A stretch of 64,000 bases of DNA from CAZVCJ01 sp964625745 (GTDB lineage Bacteria > Chloroflexota > Anaerolineae > VGOG01). The position numbers and the translations under genes were made by a program. The stretch is from NCBI GenBank assembly GCA_964625745.1, contig CAZVCJ010000005.1, forward strand, positions 3,101 to 67,100, written 5' to 3'. This document shows positions 18,601 through 24,403 of the stretch, piece after piece (within the stretch, counting starts at the first letter, position 1; every line of letters begins with the position of its first letter). The notes under the pieces are model-generated. The model made no database searches, was not told the origin of the DNA, and was given only the letters and a program-made list of their open reading frames with translations.

Positions 18601-18989
18601 TCAACCAGCGCATCGCCGCCGTCAAACGCGACTTCGACGCCGAGGTTCGCGCCCGTGAGGCCGAGATACGCCACAGAGTAGGCACAGCCCTGGGTCGCGA
18701 CTACGCCCTGGCGGAGCTGCGCCTCATCTTCGATGCCGAAGAGGACCCGGAGGAAAAAGCTCGTCTAACCCTCCTGTCCGAGATTCTCACCACTGTCCCA
18801 TTGACCGCCCGCGCCCATCGTGAGCTCAACAACCTGCGTCGCAGCAGGATCACCGGCCTGGCCTTGATCGAGCAACTCCTGCGCATCGTCCGTGACTACA
18901 ACCTGGAGGAGGCCCACCATATCATCGCCGACCGGGCTGAGGAAGCACCGCTGATCCCACGTATTGTTTGTAGTGAGGCGCTGTTGTAG
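15681..18989 (+). CDS. PLD-nuclease domain fused to SNF2-type helicase
   Basis: 1102-residue protein. Residues 1-215 form a phospholipase-D-like domain with one HKD motif (RLHAKAYLFDF, about 145-155) and GSSNLSLGG. Such domains act as metal-independent nucleases when dimeric. Next comes an SNF2-like motor: Walker A VADVVGLGKTYIG near 295, DEAH-like box LVLVDESQNF near 370, LLTATPR near 405, and C-terminal helicase motifs VLSEGLNLQDANHV and QRVGRVDRIG near 780-800. The last 250 residues are unassigned. Segments 17736-17772 and 18433-18465 are in-frame repeat insertions. An ATP-driven translocase carrying a nuclease, encoded in the same island and direction as the Eco57I-type methyltransferase, suggests one restriction system split by cargo. 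It is not a match to complete BREX or DISARM sets. Confidence 0.85.
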   Translation: MPHDIIDNRTRELAPEINNFLADSIRAHFAVGYFFLSGFQAIAEHIPHLDQLRLLIGNVTNRQTIEQLAEGTHHLATLQRAVRRERMASAQAPLIRAETADSIQTTLELLDQTDDAQALVLSLADLIAQGKVQVKVYTRGRLHAKAYLFDFDPARIRAQTGAAIVGSSNLSLGGVSHNTELNVRVFGDGNHAELSRWFNELWDEAEDFDADLIRELRRSWAASQVPTPAGLRPVSPHDVYLKTLYTLVKDRLEGRRDTELLWEAEMPELADFQRVAVRQAVKILDTYHGVFVADVVGLGKTYIGTTLLKHYALYRGARPLVVCPASLVEMWEWFMERYQIDAPVISMGLLSQKGHERMLADNWRYRDRDLVLVDESQNFRYGDTQRYAALQLFTQTRPTILLTATPRATTAWDIYHQIKLWHPQDTTSIPINPPNLPEFFRKVEPRNEEPPSRDLQEILNHVLIRRTRHHIRTYYPDAQINGQPLVFPDRELETITYSIEDTYRAPGDTAGESRVYQRLHDLMGQLTYARYALFDYVLPEHQHEPNYGELQRAGAALRGLMRVMLFKRFESSVHAFRQTVNRLRNLQRAFQGALDRDLVPAGDEATDILYKSDLDDEATLYQALEKASIRYPISDFDVPKLQGALDTDIALLDEMARLVEPIGPQEDNKLQQLMALMAGSRTLPGDRSAERSRRSLLHGKVLIFTQYADTAHYLYDNLRPLGRIRAVESGTTDLARVILRFAPKANNYQLQPGDEELRILVSTDVLSEGLNLQDANHVINYDLHWNPIRLIQRVGRVDRIGTEHDTIYAYNFLPETGLERELGIEQRLEHRIADIHRTIGEDAPVLHKSEQINAEAMYAIYRGDPSVFEDEPEPDIFNLLEAEELMRQLQRTDPDRFQEIATMPDGIRSARQAVGEPGPSASSGQGLFVFCQAGSYQRLYLVDQAGHRTADPQRAIHAIRCEEDEPTLALPAGINQRIAAVKRDFDAEVRAREAEIRHRVGTALGRDYALAELRLIFDAEEDPEEKARLTLLSEILTTVPLTARAHRELNNLRRSRITGLALIEQLLRIVRDYNLEEAHHIIADRAEEAPLIPRIVCSEALL

Positions 18990-19028
18990 CCACAGGGTGC
19001 AGCCCCAAACAAATCGAGGAGGCAAACA

Positions 19029-20192
19029 ATGAAACTCGCTATCAGAATGACCAGGCTAGGCACGGAGACGGCCTTTGAGGTGTTGATGAAAGCCAGGGCG
19101 CTGGAGGCCCAGGGCCGGGAGATCGTCCACCTGGAGATCGGCGAGCCCGACTTCGATACCCCTGCCAACATCGTCGAGGCGGCCATCAAAGCTCTGCGCC
19201 AGGGCCAGACGCATTACACCCCGTCGGCTGGCATCCCCCAGCTCAGGGAGGCCATCGCCGAGGAGGTCTCCACCACCCGAGGCATCGAGGTCAATCCAGA
19301 CCAGGTGGTGGTCACGCCGGGCGGCAAGCCCATCATGTTCTTCACCATCCTGGCCCTGTGCGAGCAGGGCGACGAGGTCATCTACCCCAACCCAGGCTTC
19401 CCCATCTACGGATCCATGATCAATTTCGTTGGCGCCACACCGGTGCCCGTCCCGCTTCTGATGGAAAAGGACTTCCGCTTCGACATCGAAGAGTTCAAGA
19501 GCCTGGTCTCCCCCCGAACCAAGATGATCATCCTCAACTCGCCTCATAATCCCACCGGCGGGGTGCTGACCCAGGAGGATCTGGAAGCCATCGCCGAGGC
19601 GGCCATGGAGAACGACGCCGTGGTGCTTTCGGATGAGATCTACAGCCGCATGGTTTACGAGGGAGAGTTCGCCAGCATCACTCAATTCCCCGGCATGGAA
19701 GAGCGAACCATCATTTTGGATGGCTTCTCCAAGACCTACGCCATGACGGGCTGGCGGATGGGCTACGGGGTGATGCCCCAGTGGCTGGCAACGCAGGTAT
19801 CCAATCTGATGGTCAACTCCAACTCCTGCACCGCCGCCTTCAGTCAGTGGGCCGGCGTCGAGGCCCTCACAGGGCCGCAGGACGAGTCCCAGAAGATGAT
19901 CGAGGCCTTCCGCCAGCGGCGGGACGTCATCGTGGACGGCCTCAACCAGATCCCTGGCTTCCGCTGCCTGAGGCCCAAAGGCGCTTTCTACGTCTTCCCC
20001 AACATCGAGGGCACGGGCAAGAGTTCCCAGGAGATGGAGGATTTCCTGCTCAACGAAGCCGGCGTGGCCACTCTGGCCGGCACGTCCTTCGGCGAGTACG
20101 GCGAGGGCTTCCTCCGCTTCTCGTACGCCAACTCGGTGGAGAACATACAGAAAGCCCTGGGCAGGATCGGTGAGGCCATAGCCGGGCTGTAG
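19029..20192 (+). CDS. Class I/II PLP aminotransferase (aspartate aminotransferase-like)
   Basis: 387-residue fold-type I aminotransferase. The PLP Lys is at about residue 235 in DGFSKTYAMTG. Conserved are NSPHNPTGG, LSDEIYSRM and the substrate-carboxylate Arg in FLRFSYA. Strong gaggagg Shine-Dalgarno. Related enzymes transaminate aspartate, alanine, or aromatic and branched amino acids, and the exact substrate cannot be fixed. It lies directly after the helicase gene in the same direction with a 39-base spacer. It looks like the first housekeeping gene at the right edge of the defence-like island. Confidence 0.85.
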   Translation: MKLAIRMTRLGTETAFEVLMKARALEAQGREIVHLEIGEPDFDTPANIVEAAIKALRQGQTHYTPSAGIPQLREAIAEEVSTTRGIEVNPDQVVVTPGGKPIMFFTILALCEQGDEVIYPNPGFPIYGSMINFVGATPVPVPLLMEKDFRFDIEEFKSLVSPRTKMIILNSPHNPTGGVLTQEDLEAIAEAAMENDAVVLSDEIYSRMVYEGEFASITQFPGMEERTIILDGFSKTYAMTGWRMGYGVMPQWLATQVSNLMVNSNSCTAAFSQWAGVEALTGPQDESQKMIEAFRQRRDVIVDGLNQIPGFRCLRPKGAFYVFPNIEGTGKSSQEMEDFLLNEAGVATLAGTSFGEYGEGFLRFSYANSVENIQKALGRIGEAIAGL

Positions 20193-20316
20193 AAGCGCCC
20201 ACCATCCAACATCACTCACCTCCAGCAATCTGTGAGTCAGCATCATGTTTACCTCTATTATTGTCAAGGGATACTACTCGACTCTGCCCCCTGGCCGGGT
20301 CTAATGTGGAGCTACC

Positions 20317-21705
20317 ATGTACAGCCTGGATGATACTATTGCAGCCCTCTCTACTCCCATCGGAGAAGGAGGGATCGGCATCGTCAGGATGAGCGGCCCC
20401 GAGGCTCTAGCCATCCTGCAAAAAATCTTCGTCAGAGGCAAACACTCCAATACCCAATATCCAGCTTCCAGCATCCAACTTCCAAACTACCTCTACTACG
20501 GTCACATCGTTGATCCCGAGACCGCTGAGGTCATTGACGAAGTGCTGGCTTCCTACATGAAAGCTCCCCACACCTACACCCGCCAGGACGTAGCCGAGAT
20601 CAACTGCCATGGCGGCATCGCCCCCCTGCGTCGTACTCTGGAGTTGTGCCTGCACCAGGGCGCGCGGCTGGCCTCTCCCGGCGAGTTCACGCTGCGGGCC
20701 TTTGTCAATGGCAGGATAGACCTGGCCCAGGCCGAAGCGGTGTTGGACATCGTGCGAGCCAAGACTGAGGCCGGGCTCAGGGTGGCCGTTAACCAGTTGG
20801 AAGGGCGACTGTCCGATCGGGTTCGAACTCTGCGCGGGCAACTCGTAGATGTTCTGGCCTATCTGGAGGCAACCATAGATTTTGAAGAGGACGAGATCCC
20901 AGAGCGGGACATCACACCTGATCTGGAGGGAGCACGGAGGCAGTTGGAGAAGCTGCTGGCCCACGCCGACCTAGGGATGATCTATCGCCAGGGAATCCGC
21001 ACGGCCATCGTCGGCAGGCCGAACGTGGGCAAGTCGTCTCTACTCAACGCCCTCTTGCGCACCAGCCGGGCCATTGTCACCCCCATCCCCGGCACGACCC
21101 GCGACATTCTGGAGGAGACCCTCAACCTGCAGGGCATTCCCCTGGTTTTGGTAGATACCGCCGGCATCGTCGCCGAGACGGAAGACGTCATCGAGCAACT
21201 AGCCATCGAACGCAGCCGGAAGGCGCTGGCCCAGGCTGATCTGGCTCTCCTGGTCGTGGATGGCAGCGAGCCTCTCACCGAAGCTGACCGCCAGATCGCT
21301 GACCTGACCACTGACAAGACCACCATCCTGGTGGTCAACAAGACAGACCTGCCGCGAGCGGGGGGCAGCTTTGACGTACTACCTGAAGCGATGCGGGTGG
21401 AGATATCGGCTCTAACAGGAGAGGGGTTAGAGGAGCTGGAGGGGGCGATCATGGAGGTCGTTTTCTCTGGCAAAGTGCTGGCTTCCGATGAGCCTTTGGT
21501 CTCAAGCCCTCGACACAAAAACATCCTGAAGCGGGCTTTGGACCACGTAGCCAACGCCCAGGGGGCTCACGCCGAGGGAATGCCCGCCGACTTCGTGGCC
21601 ATTGATCTAACATCGGCCGTGAACGCTTTGGGTGAGATCACTGGCGAGATGATTACCGAGGACCTTCTGGAGACCATCTTCAGCGAGTTCTGCGTGGGGA
21701 AGTAG
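20317..21705 (+). CDS. mnmE: tRNA modification GTPase MnmE
   Basis: 462-residue MnmE (TrmE), which with MnmG modifies U34 of certain tRNAs. An N-terminal tetrahydrofolate-binding domain is followed by a helical domain with the inserted G domain: G1 GRPNVGKSS near residue 233, G3 DTAG and G4 NKTD. The C-terminus ends FCVGK, carrying the family's Cys. Residues about 43-57 are encoded by a run of the ccaatatccagcttcca repeat (20442-20488). This places extra amino acids between otherwise conserved N-terminal segments, apparently tolerated. mnmG is not in the window. Confidence 0.93.
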   Translation: MYSLDDTIAALSTPIGEGGIGIVRMSGPEALAILQKIFVRGKHSNTQYPASSIQLPNYLYYGHIVDPETAEVIDEVLASYMKAPHTYTRQDVAEINCHGGIAPLRRTLELCLHQGARLASPGEFTLRAFVNGRIDLAQAEAVLDIVRAKTEAGLRVAVNQLEGRLSDRVRTLRGQLVDVLAYLEATIDFEEDEIPERDITPDLEGARRQLEKLLAHADLGMIYRQGIRTAIVGRPNVGKSSLLNALLRTSRAIVTPIPGTTRDILEETLNLQGIPLVLVDTAGIVAETEDVIEQLAIERSRKALAQADLALLVVDGSEPLTEADRQIADLTTDKTTILVVNKTDLPRAGGSFDVLPEAMRVEISALTGEGLEELEGAIMEVVFSGKVLASDEPLVSSPRHKNILKRALDHVANAQGAHAEGMPADFVAIDLTSAVNALGEITGEMITEDLLETIFSEFCVGK

Positions 21706-21715
21706 GGGGCAGGCT

Positions 21716-21900
21716 GGGTCAGAGGCCAGGACGACGAGGCGATGTTGGCCACGTTCAACGAAGCCTTCGCCGATCATTGGGACTTCATCCATCTGTCTCT
21801 GTGACGTCAACGAAGAGCACATCGCCCGCATTGGGCGCCAGGAAAGCTGGAGCGTGGGCTTCGTAGAGCGCAGGCGGTACGTTCTCTATCGGCGGCCTTT
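21716..21900 (+). pseudogene. Possible GNAT acetyltransferase remnant
   Basis: Two fragments in different frames read like pieces of a GNAT N-acetyltransferase: DDEAMLATFNEAFADHWDF, then after a frameshift and stop EEHIARIGRQESWSVGF. Neither can be a gene alone. The identification rests on recollection of family wording and is weak. Confidence 0.35.
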
Positions 21901-21935
21901 GTGACAACTGAAGTTGAGCGGTGGGCCAAAAGCAA

Positions 21936-21962
21936 AGCCGCCCTGCGATCAGGGCGGCTTTT
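21936..21962 (+). terminator. Rho-independent terminator
   Basis: A perfect 10-bp stem (agccgccctg/cagggcggct) with a 4-base loop is followed by tttt. It lies downstream of mnmE and the GNAT-like remnant. The rest of the spacer to 22181 shows no gene. Confidence 0.8.
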
Positions 21963-22181
21963 ACGATTGGGCGTCCGAGGACATTTGGAGACAGAAGGCC
22001 GACGGTCGGTTTTGCGGCGCTCAAACAGGGTTCGAGTCTGCCTAACGTGAAGCCGGGCATACCGTGGTTACCGGCCGTTGCGGGTCCAATCGTCCCTAGA
22101 CCGCATCTACTCACTGCAAATCTGGGATCTGAAATGCTTGCTCTTCACGTGCCAGCACTTGTACGCAATCGCCATTGTTCA

Positions 22182-23066
22182 TCAAGTAACCTCGAAGAAG
22201 AGTTTGCCAGTCCACTCTCCGTCACAATACACCCCGACTGCGATTTTATCCCCTGGCTTGTAGGTTGCCGGGACGGTAGCCTCGATTTGGAGATTGGACC
22301 ATGAGACAAGGCCATCGGCTTGTGAACGGATAGTGCTGTCATTGAGCGAGACAAAATTCGCTCCCTGGTCATCGCCGAAGTTTTCCCCTAACAGAGTGAT
22401 CGTGGTGCCGACCGGCCCCTTGAGTGGCAACATACTCTCGAGCTTGGGTTTCTTGAGAACGTCACGACTGACCAGTTTGTCGCCAACATACGATCCCGCG
22501 GATGCACCCATCAGGACGAGAAGGGCACCGTCTACGTCTGGCAGTGCAAGTGGCATGGTTGGGTCCAATACCCAGGCCTTGGCAGCGATGAACTTCACGA
22601 CGCTAAGCAGGTAGACGCCGGCACCGATAAAGGTCCAGATGAGCATTTGCGTCTTGACGAGATCGCCCTGCTCCTTAGGATTGGTGGTCAGCCCGCCGCT
22701 TCTCTCTTCGACGAGACCTTGAGATTTGTACGAGACAGTCACACCTTTAGCGCCAGCAGCCGTAGCTACACTCAACCCCATCAGTACCAAAAGACGCACG
22801 GGAATACTTGGCAACGAGGGGAGACCTGCCCCCGACTCAGATTCAAGAAAGAGGGTGCCAAAGACACTTGTGTAGGCGAACAAAGTGACCAAAGTCCACA
22901 CCAGCGCCTGGAGTTTTGAAGCACTTAGGACTCCCTGCACTTGCCCGCCTACCGTGCTTTCAGAGATAGCAAGAGCCCAGGGCGCAACTTTTTTTCCCGT
23001 GACGACGTAGCTGAGAACCCAAAATACAAGCAGGGTCCCTACTCCAAATAGATATCCTGATGTCAT
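22182..23066 (-). CDS. Membrane protein with C-terminal IPT/TIG domain
   Basis: 294-residue protein. The ATG at 23066 is preferred to upstream in-frame starts because aaaggagg stands in ideal position. Four hydrophobic segments are visible: YLFGVGTLLVFWVLSYVV, ALVWTLVTLFAYTSVFGTLF, LLVLMGLSVATAAGA and MLIWTFIGAGVYLLSVV. A soluble C-terminal domain of ~85 residues follows, reading PVGTTITLLGENFG, which is the typical opening of an IPT/TIG immunoglobulin-like domain. Function unknown. It lies downstream of the first copy of the duplicated promoter-leader cassette, so the leader probably controls it. Confidence 0.7.
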   Translation of the reverse strand: MTSGYLFGVGTLLVFWVLSYVVTGKKVAPWALAISESTVGGQVQGVLSASKLQALVWTLVTLFAYTSVFGTLFLESESGAGLPSLPSIPVRLLVLMGLSVATAAGAKGVTVSYKSQGLVEERSGGLTTNPKEQGDLVKTQMLIWTFIGAGVYLLSVVKFIAAKAWVLDPTMPLALPDVDGALLVLMGASAGSYVGDKLVSRDVLKKPKLESMLPLKGPVGTTITLLGENFGDDQGANFVSLNDSTIRSQADGLVSWSNLQIEATVPATYKPGDKIAVGVYCDGEWTGKLFFEVT

Positions 23067-23232
23067 TTTTGACCTCCTTTCTGAGATTGTACAATAGTGC
23101 GGAATCGCACTCTCTCCCGCAACGGCCGATAACTGCTGAGTATATGCAGCATTACGTATATCACTCATTTTTGGACGGATGTTTAGTACGAACTCTCCTG
23201 GAACTGCTTGGACTCTTGTTGCCTTCATGTAA

Positions 23233-23412
23233 AAACAGCAAAAGCCAACCCCCTCCTGACCTGCGGAAAAGGTTGGCCCTCAATGTCTCATGCTCTCACC
23301 TCCTACATTGGCTACCAGCTACATGAAAGCAGCGATGGCTAAGTGTCGGTCAATATCTACGTGCTATTGTAGCACACAACGACCCAAGCGTCAAATACAA
23401 ACCGCGTCGCCA
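23233..23412 (-). promoter_or_regulatory. Promoter-leader cassette with three-codon ORF, copy 1
   Basis: On the minus strand, TTGACG (23389-23394), a 17-bp spacer and TACAAT (23366-23371) give a good promoter. About 75 bases downstream a perfect aggagg (23299-23304) precedes a three-codon ORF Met-Arg-His-stop (23280-23291). A hairpin with 7-bp stem (gccaacc/ggttggc) and T-rich tail (cttttgctgttttt) follows. Copy 2 at 24192-24375 keeps the same order, spacings and ORF. The layout is that of an attenuator leader for the gene at 22182-23066. Confidence 0.65.
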
Positions 23413-23462
23413 ATGTTCCCTGGTATTACAGATAGGAGTAATAGTAGCGATACACCAGTGCT

Positions 23463-23801
23463 TCATGCTGGTCTATTGATCCGAATCAGCCTACCCGCAA
23501 GTGAGTCATGAGACTCGATTGCCTCATGAATGCGACTTGCCTGGCCAGTGAAGTCTAAGTCAACAGTGCATGCGATTATCCCTTTGTGCTCTGAGGATAC
23601 CCCATGTAAGCGGATGAAGTGTTTACGATTGATAGTCAATACGGCTCTATCGTCTGCACTGGCGGATGCCAACACCGCTTCATCTGGACACTCTTGATTC
23701 GCCTTGCCTGCCTCTTGAATTGTCAGTACATCGTGCCCTAATCGCCTGAGTTCCTCAACAACTGGCAAAGGGAAGTTCTCATTTGAGTACAAGCGAGCCA
23801 T
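23463..23801 (-). CDS. DUF5615 PIN-like protein (probable toxin)
   Basis: 112-residue PIN-like protein of the DUF5615 type. Typical opening ARLYSNENFPLPVVEELRRLGHDV with an Asn/Glu near the active site, a conserved DEAVLASASADDRAVLTINRKHF block, and a C-terminal LIRIN strand. These proteins usually pair with DUF433 proteins as toxin-antitoxin-like modules. Here the partner gene ends two bases upstream. The pair is bounded on both sides by copies of the promoter-leader cassette. Confidence 0.8.
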   Translation of the reverse strand: MARLYSNENFPLPVVEELRRLGHDVLTIQEAGKANQECPDEAVLASASADDRAVLTINRKHFIRLHGVSSEHKGIIACTVDLDFTGQASRIHEAIESHDSLAGRLIRINRPA

Positions 23802-23803
23802 GT

Positions 23804-24133
23804 TTATGCCGCCTCGTTTTCAACGATTTGTTGCTCGATTTCGCGCCGATGTGAACGGTAATAAGCCCAAGCGTTGGTCAAGTCCTCTGAGCGTAAGGTT
23901 GGATAACATCGGAGCAGGTCTGCTTCGCTGGCTCCAAGTTTCCTGAGTTGCACTAATACCCATACCGGAATACGAGTGCGTACAATGCGCGGTTCACCGC
24001 CACATATTCCGGGGGTGCTCTCGATCCCAGGAAAGGCGCCGCCAAGGTCGCGGACAATCCGCTGAAGCAATCGAGCCTTCTCTGTGCGTGTCATTGTAGA
24101 AAGCAACTGTTCTGCTGTTCGCATTGCCGTCAT
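23804..24133 (-). CDS. DUF433 protein (probable antitoxin)
   Basis: 109-residue protein with the DUF433 core STPGICGGEPRIVRTRIPVWVLV followed by LRKLGASEADLLRCYPTL and a helical C-terminus. This is a winged-helix-like small DNA-binding domain common in toxin-antitoxin pairs. The N-terminal 45 residues are helical. The ATG at 24133 with gaggag upstream is preferred to the longer frame. It is transcribed from leader copy 2, 60 bases upstream, and co-transcribed with the DUF5615 gene. Confidence 0.78.
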   Translation of the reverse strand: MTAMRTAEQLLSTMTRTEKARLLQRIVRDLGGAFPGIESTPGICGGEPRIVRTRIPVWVLVQLRKLGASEADLLRCYPTLRSEDLTNAWAYYRSHRREIEQQIVENEAA

Positions 24134-24191
24134 GTTATCACACTCCTCAAGAGGTGCAAAAAGCATTGGAATAGTACGCTGTCAGAACAGG

Positions 24192-24375
24192 CAAAAGGCA
24201 TCAAAAGCCCCCTCCTCCTGACCTGCGAAAAAGGTCAGCCATCAATGTCTCATGCTTTCACCTCCTACATTGGCTTACCAGCTATATGGAGACAATGATG
24301 GCTAAGTGCCGGTCAGTATCTACATGCTATTGTAGCACACAACGGCTCAAGTGTCAAAGCAAACCGCGTTGCCAA
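24192..24375 (-). promoter_or_regulatory. Promoter-leader cassette with three-codon ORF, copy 2
   Basis: On the minus strand, TTGACA (24352-24357), 17 bp, TACAAT (24329-24334). aggagg (24261-24266) stands seven bases before the Met-Arg-His-stop ORF (24242-24253), exactly as in copy 1. The following hairpin differs: ctgacct/aggtcag pair here, then a gc-rich run and tttt. The cassette reads into the DUF433 gene. Most mismatches to copy 1 fall outside the promoter, Shine-Dalgarno and mini-ORF. Confidence 0.65.
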
Positions 24376-24397
24376 GAGAACTGAACGGTGGTATAAT
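24369..24397 (+). promoter_or_regulatory. Promoter for a probably leaderless mRNA
   Basis: TTGCCA (24369-24374), a 17-bp spacer, TATAAT (24392-24397). The ATG of the next gene is only six bases past the -10 box, so transcription should start at or next to the start codon. No Shine-Dalgarno is present. Confidence 0.75.
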
Positions 24398-24403
24398 TGC
24401 AGC

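Noticed and set aside
7157..18989. Reading the island as BREX or DISARM
   Set aside because: The required partners (brxC, pglZ, brxL; drmA, drmB) are absent, and the PLD domain is fused to the helicase instead of being a separate gene.
22024..22040. T-loop-like ggttcgagtc suggesting a tRNA
   Set aside because: Flanking bases do not form a T-stem, and no acceptor or anticodon arm could be built.
22039..22090. gcctaac followed by an imperfect palindrome, attC-like
   Set aside because: No right core matching GTTRRRY at a suitable distance, and no cassette gene on either side.
23280..23291. The three-codon ORF as the start of a longer gene
   Set aside because: The stop follows directly in both copies, and no frame continues the sequence. 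It can only be a mini-ORF or leader.
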